A stretch of 37,648 nt of DNA from Lachnospiraceae bacterium (GTDB lineage: Bacteria; Bacillota; Clostridia; Lachnospirales; Lachnospiraceae). The stretch spans positions 1-37,648 of the forward strand of contig SVEN01000027.1 of NCBI GenBank assembly GCA_015057365.1, read 5' to 3'. The translations under genes and the position numbers were made by a program. The notes beneath the pieces are model-generated. The model had not been told where the DNA came from. It did no database searches and saw only the letters and a list, made by a program, of their open reading frames with translations. Below, in pieces: positions 24,585 to 32,412 of the stretch. How positions within the stretch are numbered: position 1 is the stretch's first letter; the number at the start of each line of letters is the position of its first letter.

Positions 24585-25637
24585 TTACTCATATGCCGGA
24601 TAGAATGCAATGGAATAGTAGCCGTCATTTACCTGCGCATCAATCTTCAACTCGTCGGAAGCATAAAACGTAATCGTTTCATACAGTTCTCCGTTCAATG
24701 CGTCCTTTATATTTCGCTTAAAAAAACTCTGTGTCCAATCCGTCTCCGGATCAAACTCCTTCAGTGCCTCATAAGAAAGCTGGATAATATCCTCCTTATT
24801 AAGCGCCGCAAAGCCGAACCTATGAAGCTTCTGGGTAGCGGTATCGTAATCAACCCTCACGGAGACCTCACCATTGACATAGTAGTCGCGGAACAACGCA
24901 AAATACAGCCAGGTACCCTCTTCATCCTCGTAGTAAAAATTCGTGTACTCGGAAATCCCCTCTTCTAACTCATACTCATCCGTCCAGTGTTCCTCAAGCC
25001 ACTCATCAAACTCCGGTACCGTCACGTCAAAATGTGCCTCGTCACAGGCAAATCCTAAGGGAACAATATCCCGCGGATCATAATATCGGTATTCATAGTC
25101 CGCTTCTTTTTGTGTCTCCACCGGTACCAGCTTTTCAATCGCCGCCAGCTTTTCCTCATACCCTACGTCTTTCTGCAACGGTGTGTCCGCAAACGACTCG
25201 TCTTCCTTTTCTTCCTCAAGAAAGCTTTCCTCTAACTCCTTCGAAAGTGCGCCGACACAATCGGTAATCGTAGGAGCAAGCGCCCCGATCAGATTAAAAA
25301 TTAAATACAAAATAATCAATACTACCGCAAGTTTGCCTTTTCCTTTTTTCTTCCCGCCGGAGGTACGCGTAGTTCCCGTTGCACCTCCCGTACTTGTTAC
25401 GGTCCGGGTATAGGTCTGCTGCGACCGGGTCGTCCCCGCATCACGGGTAACTGTCGTATTTGTCGCGGTTTCGTTCCTTCTTACATCCGTATGATAGGTG
25501 CAGTCCGCATCATTTCCCGGGTCATGGGATGCATTAAAATGAATGTCATCGGACAAGTCATAAACCTTTACAAAACGATGACAATTTTTACACCAGGTAC
25601 CCTCTATTTTTTTATCACAAATCGAACATAACTTCAT
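24585..25637 (-). CDS. Zinc-ribbon membrane protein, paralogue A
   Basis: The 350-residue protein has a zinc ribbon at the N-terminus (Cys4, Cys7, Cys16, Cys19 in CSIC and CKNC, followed by HRFVK as in paralogue B), a Thr-rich linker (about 54-92), a basic KKKGKGK stop, one transmembrane helix (about 103-125) and an acidic C-terminal domain. Charge distribution places the ribbon inside and the C-terminal domain outside. The C-terminal domain is the same as in paralogue B (YRYYDPRDI, CDEAHF, YDTATQKLH) with moderate divergence. It is first in the likely operon A, B, lipoprotein, with its own promoter. The ribosome binding site is weak (GGGGGAACGTT). Function unknown. Confidence 0.75.
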   Translation of the reverse strand: MKLCSICDKKIEGTWCKNCHRFVKVYDLSDDIHFNASHDPGNDADCTYHTDVRRNETATNTTVTRDAGTTRSQQTYTRTVTSTGGATGTTRTSGGKKKGKGKLAVVLIILYLIFNLIGALAPTITDCVGALSKELEESFLEEEKEDESFADTPLQKDVGYEEKLAAIEKLVPVETQKEADYEYRYYDPRDIVPLGFACDEAHFDVTVPEFDEWLEEHWTDEYELEEGISEYTNFYYEDEEGTWLYFALFRDYYVNGEVSVRVDYDTATQKLHRFGFAALNKEDIIQLSYEALKEFDPETDWTQSFFKRNIKDALNGELYETITFYASDELKIDAQVNDGYYSIAFYPAYE

Positions 25638-25685
25638 AACGTTCCCCCGTTTCTACTATGCTGCATACACAGCTTTACCACCCGT

Positions 25686-25714
25686 ATTTTACCACATCCC
25701 CAACGGTCTGTCTA
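25686..25714 (-). promoter_or_regulatory. Promoter of the zinc-ribbon/lipoprotein genes
   Basis: On the minus strand TAGACA (25709-25714) and TAAAAT (25686-25691) are 17 bases apart. The -35 box contains the stop codon of the EAL gene (25712-25714). No terminator separates the two units. Confidence 0.6.
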
Positions 25715-27121
25715 CGCCAATTTCTCCAGACGGTCCTCAAACTCTGCCACCGGAAGCGGTTTGTCGAACAAATATCCCTGGGCATGATAACAATTGTTCT
25801 CCTTTAAAATTGTTACCTGCTCCGTAGTCTCTACGCCTTCTGCGATACACTCCAGTCCCAGATTCTGTGCCATACCGATAATATGCTTTAACATAACCTT
25901 TTTCTGCGTATCCATATCTGCTTCTTCGCTTCCGTCAGGAAGAAAACTCTTATCGATTTTAAGAACCTTCCACGGCATTTCACGAATCAAATTTAAGGAA
26001 GAATACCCCACACCGAAATCATCCACCGCAACACTGAAGCCTAATGTACGGAAAGCAATAACAATCTGCTTCAATTCCCGGAAATCCACATCTGTAGTGG
26101 TCTCTGTCAGCTCCAACTCGATGTACTCATGCGATACCTTATACTTGTCTACGATTTCCACCACGCGCTCTACCAAATTCATGTCTCCCAAATGCACGCG
26201 GGACAAATTCACAGAAACCCTTACCAGCGTCTTTCCCTCCGCCTGCCACCGGGCCAAATCCCGGCACACGCGTTCTAATATATAAAAGTCCAAATCACAA
26301 ATCAAATGGCTCTGTTCCAACACCGGAATAAACCGGTACGGCAGAATTATTTCCCCGTCGCGCTTCCAGCGGCAAAGGGCTTCTGCACCGTTTAGACGGT
26401 AATTTTTTAACATCACCTTCGGCTGATAATATACCATAAACTCTTCATTTTTCAGTGCATCATCAAATACGCTCTCTACCCATTTCTCATTTTCTACCGA
26501 CCGCATCAGCGTCTCATCAAAAAACACATACGATACCCGCTGTACATGCTTTGCCATATTCCAGGCCATACCGATACGGTCCATAATCTCTTCTCCGGAT
26601 TTCTTTTCCGTAATCTCGTAATATCCGGCATGCGTACTGAGTACGGCTCTTTTCTTTTCTTTAAAGCCTACCTCTATGGATGTTCCCATAAGATACTTTA
26701 TTACAAACGGAAGTCGTTCCTTCCGAAACAGCATCGTAAAGGTATCTCCCTGTACACGGCACACACAACCGTCCTCTCCCAGACCCTTCTGAAGCATCGT
26801 AACGAATTTATTTAAAATCTTTGTTCCCGTATCTCTGCCGAACTGATGATTTATCACAGAAAAACGCTTCATATCAAACCGGCAAGCCGCATACTTTTCA
26901 ATCTCGCCGTCGGCAAGTTTCTCATCCATGTATTTAAAAAAGTAATTCAGACTATACGCATCGATAGAATCCGACCGGAAACTCAGCTTATCTGCCATCT
27001 TCTTTAGTTCATGCAAATTGTCCAATGCCTCCGTGTTCTCCGGGGCAACGAGATTTATGGTAGCTTCCAGCTTACTCATAAATTCATTTACTATTTTTGC
27101 ATAAGAATCGTTCTGCTTCAT
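25712..27121 (-). CDS. Degenerate GGDEF / EAL domain c-di-GMP phosphodiesterase
   Basis: The 469-residue cytosolic protein has a GGDEF-type domain (about 75-205) whose signature is QGDTF (124-128), so cyclase activity is unlikely; it may bind GTP as a regulator. The EAL domain (about 215-469) keeps catalytic features: EAL at 247-249, Asn305 in VNLS, ELTET near 337-341, DDFGVGYSSL (Asp367, Asp368), Lys388 and EGVET. It should degrade c-di-GMP. The start at 27121 has AAGGAG nine bases ahead; 16 more codons are open upstream inside the end of the preceding gene. It lies 13 bases after the PocR gene, so both are one transcript and probably functional partners. Confidence 0.9.
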   Translation of the reverse strand: MKQNDSYAKIVNEFMSKLEATINLVAPENTEALDNLHELKKMADKLSFRSDSIDAYSLNYFFKYMDEKLADGEIEKYAACRFDMKRFSVINHQFGRDTGTKILNKFVTMLQKGLGEDGCVCRVQGDTFTMLFRKERLPFVIKYLMGTSIEVGFKEKKRAVLSTHAGYYEITEKKSGEEIMDRIGMAWNMAKHVQRVSYVFFDETLMRSVENEKWVESVFDDALKNEEFMVYYQPKVMLKNYRLNGAEALCRWKRDGEIILPYRFIPVLEQSHLICDLDFYILERVCRDLARWQAEGKTLVRVSVNLSRVHLGDMNLVERVVEIVDKYKVSHEYIELELTETTTDVDFRELKQIVIAFRTLGFSVAVDDFGVGYSSLNLIREMPWKVLKIDKSFLPDGSEEADMDTQKKVMLKHIIGMAQNLGLECIAEGVETTEQVTILKENNCYHAQGYLFDKPLPVAEFEDRLEKLA

Positions 27122-27134
27122 ACTGTCGTTCTCC

Positions 27135-28409
27135 TTAACTTTCAGTAACTTCCAACTGTGGCAACTCAATTAAAAATACGGTTCCTTCCGTCTCCTTACT
27201 GGTAACCGAAATCTTTCCCTGCATCTGTCGTACAAACAAATCCACAATAGACAGAGAGAAGTCCTCACTCTCCTCCCGCTCTTTAAAGTGTAACATTCCT
27301 CTGGAGAAATAATCATTAAACACCTTCAAAGTATCTTTCGAAAAAAACTTTCCTCTGTCACACACCCTAATCTCGAGCACATGGGCATAGGAATCTTTTC
27401 TGACAGACACCAGAATCTCCATCTTTGCTTCCTTCATGCAATCCTTTTTAAACGTAACGGCATTGGACACCAGTTTCGCCAACATCTGCCCGATACGTCC
27501 GCCGTCCCCCAATAAATAGGCCGGCACATCCTCGTCCACACGGTAAGAGAGCTTCACATTCTTTGCTTTCGCTTCCTCTTCTTCCAGTTCCACAACCGCC
27601 TGAACTACTTCATGAATCGAATAGACAGCCTCGTAAAGCGCCACATTACCGTCGGAAAATTTCATGTAATCCACGATGTCTCCGATAATGGAATAGGTGG
27701 TGGTTCCGTTAGTCAGCATCGTATCAATAACATCCATGACCGTTTCTACACTTCCGTTCTTTACAACCTCCCGCAGTGCCGCAATCCATTCGCTCATATT
27801 CTCATGTAAATCGGAACTCAAATCCATCAGGAAATGAGACTGGGATCGTGCCGCGCGCTCCAAATTACGGTATTTATCAATCGACATATAATTCTGATAG
27901 GCCATCTCGGACAATACATTTGCCACTATCCCCAAAAACTTCGCAGACTTTTTCAGCTCTTTCTTGCCGATGGTATTCGTACTCTCCATAGCCTGATAAT
28001 AGCTTTCATATTCGATCCCCAGCTCTTTCGCAGTCTCCTTTAGCGCCTCTTCGTCAATCTTGGAGGAAACACGCACCTGCCCGCCCAAAAAGCATCCGAG
28101 CAACTTATCTCCCATCATAATCGGGGATGCAAAATCCGCCAGTCCCGCATGACAAACATATACCACCGGCTCGCCGCTCTCAAGCGCCTTCAAAGCTGCG
28201 TTCTTATCACTTTCCATGCAACGCCGAAGCCCCAACTCCGACTGTCTCGTATACTTCATACAAAAGTCCGTAAACGCACTACCCTTTGTAATCGGTTTCC
28301 CATCCGCATCCGTCGTCAACGCTGCCATACCGGTATATTTAGAAAACTCATCTTGAATTTTTTGTAATAATTCGACATCTATCAAATCCGTAAGTAATAA
28401 TTCTGCCAT
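27135..28409 (-). CDS. PocR-domain sensor with a histidine-kinase-like core lacking the phosphoacceptor
   Basis: The 424-residue cytosolic protein begins with a PocR ligand-binding domain (about 8-170; VCHAGLADFASPIM, with Cys50, Cys64, Cys86 and Cys106). A dimerisation helix (about 185-250) and HATPase-like region (about 265-420) follow. In the dimerisation helix FLMDLSSDLHENM lines up with FLANMSHEIRTPM, so the phosphoacceptor His is Ser199. The N box keeps GDGGRIGQMLAKLVSNAV, but the G1 and G2 boxes are weak (CDRGKFF; FSLSIVDLF). It is best read as a pseudokinase sensor acting on its partner, the EAL protein 13 bases downstream. The start at 28409 is supported by GGAGGGG; a further 8 codons are open upstream. 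Confidence 0.85.
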   Translation of the reverse strand: MAELLLTDLIDVELLQKIQDEFSKYTGMAALTTDADGKPITKGSAFTDFCMKYTRQSELGLRRCMESDKNAALKALESGEPVVYVCHAGLADFASPIMMGDKLLGCFLGGQVRVSSKIDEEALKETAKELGIEYESYYQAMESTNTIGKKELKKSAKFLGIVANVLSEMAYQNYMSIDKYRNLERAARSQSHFLMDLSSDLHENMSEWIAALREVVKNGSVETVMDVIDTMLTNGTTTYSIIGDIVDYMKFSDGNVALYEAVYSIHEVVQAVVELEEEEAKAKNVKLSYRVDEDVPAYLLGDGGRIGQMLAKLVSNAVTFKKDCMKEAKMEILVSVRKDSYAHVLEIRVCDRGKFFSKDTLKVFNDYFSRGMLHFKEREESEDFSLSIVDLFVRQMQGKISVTSKETEGTVFLIELPQLEVTES

Positions 28410-28444
28410 ACCTATCCCCTCCGGTGAGCACAATTTCCGTTATA

Positions 28445-28480
28445 CTATTATATATCTTAACACATTTTGACAAATTTGTC
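28445..28480 (-). promoter_or_regulatory. Probable promoter region of the PocR-EAL operon with a palindrome
   Basis: An A/T-rich region holds the perfect 12-base palindrome GACAAATTTGTC (28469-28480). It overlaps candidate -35 elements (TTGTCA at 28468-28473; TGGACA with a 17-base spacer to TAAGAT) and a TATAAT at 28447-28452. Which pair is used is unclear. Confidence 0.4.
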
Positions 28481-28563
28481 CATATTTTTCGTTAATTTTT
28501 CTATATTTCCGACTCAAAACTTTTCATTTATTAAAATTTGCAGATATTTACATCTTCATTGTA

Positions 28564-28604
28564 TAAAAAAACACACTGTTGCAAGTGCTTACATTGCAAC
28601 AGTG
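28564..28604 (-). terminator. Intrinsic terminator of the SPFH/RHH operon
   Basis: CACTGTTGCAA and TTGCAACAGTG form a perfect 11-bp stem (28594-28604 with 28574-28584), followed on the minus strand by TGTTTTTTT. Confidence 0.9.
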
Positions 28605-28615
28605 CGTCAAACCTA

Positions 28616-28882
28616 TTATTTATCCTTTTTTCTTTTTCTGACACATTCCGCCAGCAAATACTCAATCTGCCCGTTAATAGAGCGGAAATCCTCTTCTGCC
28701 CAGGCGGCAAGTTCCTCCCACAGCGTTGAGGAAAGTCTTAGCGGCACTTGCTTCTTTGCCTTTTCTTTTTCCTTTAACGCTTTTTCCTTCTGTCTCACCT
28801 CTGCTTCCATGGCGGCAAGGTGCTCTAAACGTTTCTGTAGCGCCTCTTCCCTTTCCTCCGGCGTAAGCATTGTTTCACTCAT
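28616..28882 (-). CDS. Ribbon-helix-helix (Arc-like) protein with N-terminal coiled coil
   Basis: The 88-residue protein has a charged coiled-coil-like N-terminal half (Glu/Lys-rich, about 5-45) and an Arc-type ribbon-helix-helix at about 46-85 (PLRLSSTLWEELAAWAEEDFRSINGQIEYLL), the strand being PLRLS. This domain is typical of antitoxin-like DNA-binding proteins, but no toxin gene is adjacent. It begins 3 bases after the SPFH gene stop, so the two are co-transcribed. It may regulate the shared promoter. The annotation as an antitoxin would be over-reading. Confidence 0.8.
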   Translation of the reverse strand: MSETMLTPEEREEALQKRLEHLAAMEAEVRQKEKALKEKEKAKKQVPLRLSSTLWEELAAWAEEDFRSINGQIEYLLAECVRKRKKDK

Positions 28883-28885
28883 GAA

Positions 28886-29902
28886 TTAATAAATGGAGCC
28901 GCTGTTTACAATCGGCTGGGCATCCTTGTTGCCGCAGAGAACTACGAGAAGATTGCTTACCATGGCTGCCTTTCTCTCCTCATCCAACACTACAATTTCT
29001 TCTTCCCCAAGCTGATCGATGGCCATCTTTACCATACTGACCGCCCCTTCCACAATCTTCTGACGGGCTGCAATAATGGCCTCTGCCTGCTGACGCTGAA
29101 GCATCGCTGCCGCAATCTCTTCGGAATACGCAAGGTGGGTAATACGCACATCAATAATCTCCAGACCGCCGTCTGCCACTCTGGTCTGCAACTCCTGCTC
29201 CATCTGCTCTGCAATCTCGTTACTGCTGCCGCGCAGGGTCTTTTCCGCAGAATCCTCCTCCATGGTATCGTACGGGTAAAGTCTTGCAATATTACGGATG
29301 ACGGAATCACACTGGGTAGAAAGGAAACGCTCGAAATTTTCTACGTTAAATACAGCTGCCGTCGGGTCTGCCACCTTCCAGATAACATTAGCTCCGATAA
29401 TAATCGGATTACCGAGTACATCGTTTACCTTCTGGCGCTCGTTATTTAAGGTACGGGTACGAAGAGAAATCTTCTTGCTCGGCATACTTACCGCTACATT
29501 GGTTGTACCGGTTCCGTTTGCCACATTTAAGGATGCTCCTGCGTCCACCTTCTGCGGTGCCACCGCACTGCAGAACGGATTCACGTAATAGAAGCCCGGC
29601 TCCTTTACGGTACCGTAATACTTACCGAACAGGGTAAATACCATCGCCTGATTCGGCTGAATAATGTGGAATCCACAGGTAAAAATAATCATACCGATTA
29701 ATCCCAAAATACTTACTACCAACAATGTCACTCCCAGGCCAACCAAGCCGGCTCCGCCGTCGGCGCCTACCGCCAGGAAAATGATTCCGAACACAAACGC
29801 CGCAATATCTGCTATCCAACCGAGCAAATCAAGCAACAGATACAAGCCACCGGACTTTACCTTTGCCGCTTTTTCTTCCACAACACTAATCTTATGTTCC
29901 AT
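28886..29902 (-). CDS. SPFH (band 7/stomatin-like) membrane protein
   Basis: The 338-residue protein has two N-terminal membrane helices (about 19-45 and 52-80) and then an SPFH domain (about 80-270; QPNQAMVFTLFGKYYGTVKEPGFYYVNPF; VRITHLAYSEEIAAAMLQRQQAEAI). Bacterial SPFH proteins form oligomers that organise membrane domains or sequester proteins. The C-terminal part (about 250-338) is helical. It has a strong AAGGAGG ribosome binding site and a consensus promoter with an operator-like dyad. It is paired with the small RHH protein 3 bases downstream, which argues for a joint role. Confidence 0.9.
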   Translation of the reverse strand: MEHKISVVEEKAAKVKSGGLYLLLDLLGWIADIAAFVFGIIFLAVGADGGAGLVGLGVTLLVVSILGLIGMIIFTCGFHIIQPNQAMVFTLFGKYYGTVKEPGFYYVNPFCSAVAPQKVDAGASLNVANGTGTTNVAVSMPSKKISLRTRTLNNERQKVNDVLGNPIIIGANVIWKVADPTAAVFNVENFERFLSTQCDSVIRNIARLYPYDTMEEDSAEKTLRGSSNEIAEQMEQELQTRVADGGLEIIDVRITHLAYSEEIAAAMLQRQQAEAIIAARQKIVEGAVSMVKMAIDQLGEEEIVVLDEERKAAMVSNLLVVLCGNKDAQPIVNSGSIY

Positions 29903-29934
29903 GTTTATACTCCTCCTTGTTTTAGATATTCATG

Positions 29935-29984
29935 TGATATCTTTTTGATATCATCATAATAGCACTGTTTTTTCATTATGTCAA
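29935..29984 (-). promoter_or_regulatory. Promoter and dyad operator of the SPFH/RHH operon
   Basis: On the minus strand TTGACA (29979-29984) and TATTAT (29956-29961) are 17 bases apart. Immediately downstream is a perfect 7-5-7 dyad, TGATATCtttttGATATCA (29935-29953), over the expected transcription start. The small RHH protein of the operon is a natural candidate to bind it. Confidence 0.75.
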
Positions 29985-29989
29985 GGGGA

Positions 29990-30031
29990 TTTTAAAAAAA
30001 GAAAGACTTTCGAACTCTCTCCGAAAGTCTT
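29990..30031 (-). terminator. Intrinsic terminator of the MutT-type Nudix gene
   Basis: AGACTTTCG (30004-30012) pairs with CGAAAGTCT (30022-30030) across a 9-base loop, and a T-rich run (TTCTTTTTTT) follows on the minus strand. Confidence 0.75.
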
Positions 30032-30126
30032 CTATAGGATTTTCATTGATATCCCTGATTCTTCTCATCCTTATTCTGCTGTTTTCTTCCATATCCGGGC
30101 CTTCCGAAACTTAATTTTCGCTTTTC

Positions 30127-30645
30127 TTACCTCTCCATCACTTCTCCATTTAACTCCGCCCGCACCAGCCTGTCCCCATGATAACAAAGCTTCAGAGAGA
30201 AAAACGGCTCCCCTTCCGCCAGTAATCGAAAAAACACCTTGTCCCCTTCCCAAAGATTCAACTCGGAAATTCTATTCTTCTTCACCCATTCCAAATCACC
30301 CTCGTTACACTCGGAAAGCTCCATATCATCCACTGTCGCAGTAAACAGACACATATACTCCCAATCATCCCAAGACTCACCGTCATAAGTATTCACCGGC
30401 TCCCTGAAACAAAAAGTTACAATTCCCCGAAACCGAAGTTCCCTTAAAGTCAGCCCCGTCTCTTCAAACGCCTCCCTGCGGATACACTCCTCCGGACTCT
30501 CTCCTTCCTCAAAATGCCCACCGATACCGATCCACTTATCCTTATTCACATCATTTACCTTCTTCACCCGGTGAAGCATCAAATAGGCATCCTCTTTTTC
30601 CGCATAACACAAGGTAGTCAGTCGCGCTACATGCTTGTTTTCCAT
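30127..30645 (-). CDS. Nudix hydrolase, MutT/8-oxo-dGTP diphosphatase-like
   Basis: The 172-residue protein has a complete Nudix box at about residues 43-65 (GHFEEGESPEECIRREAFEETGL). The N-terminal strand pattern and the WIGIGGHFEEGESP segment are those of the group annotated as 8-oxo-dGTP diphosphatase, which sanitises oxidised nucleotides. Function within the Nudix family is hard to fix from sequence. It has an AAAGGAG ribosome binding site, its own promoter, and a terminator 96 bases after the stop, so it is monocistronic. Confidence 0.88.
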   Translation of the reverse strand: MENKHVARLTTLCYAEKEDAYLMLHRVKKVNDVNKDKWIGIGGHFEEGESPEECIRREAFEETGLTLRELRFRGIVTFCFREPVNTYDGESWDDWEYMCLFTATVDDMELSECNEGDLEWVKKNRISELNLWEGDKVFFRLLAEGEPFFSLKLCYHGDRLVRAELNGEVMER

Positions 30646-30681
30646 CGTTGTGTACTCCTTTCCTACTATTTTTTCTCATAA

Positions 30682-30710
30682 ATCATACCATAAAGTCACA
30701 AAAACTTCAA
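30682..30710 (-). promoter_or_regulatory. Promoter of the MutT-type Nudix gene
   Basis: On the minus strand TTGAAG (30705-30710) and TATGAT (30682-30687) are 17 bases apart. Confidence 0.65.
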
Positions 30711-30737
30711 CGAATGTAATATCTCTCCTACTGTAAA

Positions 30738-30768
30738 GTAACAAAGGCCGTCACCCTATGCGACGGCC
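30738..30768 (-). terminator. Intrinsic terminator of tyrS
   Basis: GGCCGTC (30746-30752) pairs with GACGGCC (30762-30768); TTTGTTACTTT follows on the minus strand. It is about 17 bases past the tyrS stop. Confidence 0.75.
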
Positions 30769-30785
30769 CTGCCTCTTACTTTTAA

Positions 30786-32009
30786 TTACTTTACAACAAC
30801 TTTCTTGTAGTTCTTCTTACCGCGGCGTACAATCATGCCTTCGCCGAAGTCTTCCGGGGTAAACTCCTTCTTAATGTCCGTAATCTTCTCGTCATTTACG
30901 GTAACACCGCCCTGCTCGATGGCACGTCTTGCCTCGGAACGGCTCGGATTCAAACCGGACTTTACAAGCACACCGATTAAGTCAATCTTACCGTCGGTGA
31001 AATCTTCTGCAGTAAGCTCTGCGGTCGGCATATTCTCTAAGCTTCCGCCACCTGCGAACAACGCCTTTGCACTCTCCTGCGCCTTGGTAGCCTCTTCCTC
31101 GCCATGAACCAGCTTTGTAAGCTCAAATGCAAGGATTTCCTTTGCAGTGTTAAGCTGGCTGCCTTCCCAGCCTTCCATCTTCTCGATTTCCTCAAGCGGA
31201 AGGAAGGTCAGCATCTTGATGCACTTTAATACATCTGCATCCGCAACATTTCTCCAGTACTGGTAGAACTCGAACGGAGAAGTCTTCTCGGCGTCAAGCC
31301 ATACCGCACCCTTCTGGGTCTTACCCATCTTCTTACCCTCAGAATTCAGAAGTAAGGTGATAGTCATTGCATATGCATCCTTACCTAACTTTCTTCGGAT
31401 AAGCTCCGTACCGCCCAGCATATTGGACCACTGGTCATCGCCGCCGAACTGCATGTTACAGCCGTACTTCTGGTACAGTGCTAAGAAGTCGTAGCTCTGC
31501 ATAATCATGTAGTTAAACTCAAGGAAGCTCAGTCCCTTTTCCATACGCTGCTTGTAGCACTCTGCCGTCAACATACGGTTTACGGAGAAGTGCGGTCCGA
31601 TGTCACGGAGCACTTCCACATAGTTCAAATCCAGAAGCCAGTCCGCGTTGTTTACAAGGAGTGCCTTACCCTCGGAGAAATCTACGAAACGGCTCATCTG
31701 CTTCTTAAAGCACTCTACATTGTGATTGATGGTTTCCTTGGTCATCATCTGACGCATATCGGTACGACCGGACGGGTCACCGATCATTGCGGTACCGCCA
31801 CCGATTAAGGCAATCGGCTTGTTGCCTGCCATCTGTAAACGCTTCATGAGACAAAGCGCCATGAAGTGACCTACATGGAGACTGTCCGCGGTCGGGTCAA
31901 AACCGATATAAAAGGTCGCCTTACCGTTGTTAATCAGTTCCTTAATCTCTTCTTCGTCGGTTAACTGTGCCAGTAAACCTCTGGCTTTCAGTTCGTCAAA
32001 AATTGTCAT
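30786..32009 (-). CDS. tyrS: Tyrosine-tRNA ligase
   Basis: The 407-residue class I synthetase charges tRNA-Tyr. The HIGH motif appears as HVGH ([10 protein letters not shown]), the KMSKS loop as GKKMGKT, and an S4 RNA-binding domain is at the C-terminus (about 345-405; [22 protein letters not shown]). Length and order are typical of the TyrS type 1 family. The start has an AAAGGAGG ribosome binding site. Transcription is governed by the T-box leader upstream and it ends at a terminator, so it is a single-gene unit. Confidence 0.97.
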   Translation of the reverse strand: MTIFDELKARGLLAQLTDEEEIKELINNGKATFYIGFDPTADSLHVGHFMALCLMKRLQMAGNKPIALIGGGTAMIGDPSGRTDMRQMMTKETINHNVECFKKQMSRFVDFSEGKALLVNNADWLLDLNYVEVLRDIGPHFSVNRMLTAECYKQRMEKGLSFLEFNYMIMQSYDFLALYQKYGCNMQFGGDDQWSNMLGGTELIRRKLGKDAYAMTITLLLNSEGKKMGKTQKGAVWLDAEKTSPFEFYQYWRNVADADVLKCIKMLTFLPLEEIEKMEGWEGSQLNTAKEILAFELTKLVHGEEEATKAQESAKALFAGGGSLENMPTAELTAEDFTDGKIDLIGVLVKSGLNPSRSEARRAIEQGGVTVNDEKITDIKKEFTPEDFGEGMIVRRGKKNYKKVVVK

Positions 32010-32336
32010 TGTTGCATCCTCCTTTTTCTTTTAAACATAACGAAACCCCCGCCCTTTATGCAAAGGACGAGGGTATAATCTCTCGTGTTACCACCTTTTT
32101 TCACATCCGGCTCACACCGGCTGCCTCATCAAGTACAAAGAACAAACCATGTTCTACTATACTCCCGCACGATAACGTGTGCCGAGGCCCAAGCCTCACC
32201 TCCGTCGCAGCCTACTCGAATACTTTCGGTACGAAGCTCCAAGACGTATTCGTTACAAGCTTCCCCTGCGCCTCTCATCCACCGGCAACTTTCTGTAGGT
32301 TTCCCTTCTAACTACTTGTTCTTTTCATAGCTTATG
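32010..32336 (-). ncRNA. T-box leader of tyrS (Tyr specifier)
   Basis: On the minus strand the T-box motif AGGTGGTAACACGAGA spans 32096-32081. Its TGGT fits a tRNA with discriminator A, as in tRNA-Tyr. The specifier is TAC at 32248-32246 within GAATACG, and AGTA-type stem I elements lie upstream. The terminator is a 12-bp stem with G-U pairs (32073-32062 with 32057-32046) followed by TTTCGTT. Low charging of tRNA-Tyr would raise tyrS transcription. Confidence 0.92.
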
Positions 32337-32341
32337 CCCCG

Positions 32342-32370
32342 ATTATAACGAGTTCGGGAAAATTTGTCAA
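32342..32370 (-). promoter_or_regulatory. tyrS promoter, full consensus
   Basis: On the minus strand TTGACA (32365-32370) and TATAAT (32342-32347) are exactly 17 bases apart, a perfect sigma-A match, as is common for T-box genes controlled by attenuation rather than initiation. Confidence 0.9.
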
Positions 32371-32412
32371 GTAGAAATTTACCGTATCCCAGGTGAGTCC
32401 CTAAAATTCTTT

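Noticed and set aside
28616-28882. Calling the RHH protein an antitoxin
   Set aside because: No toxin-like ORF is adjacent; the partner is an SPFH protein.
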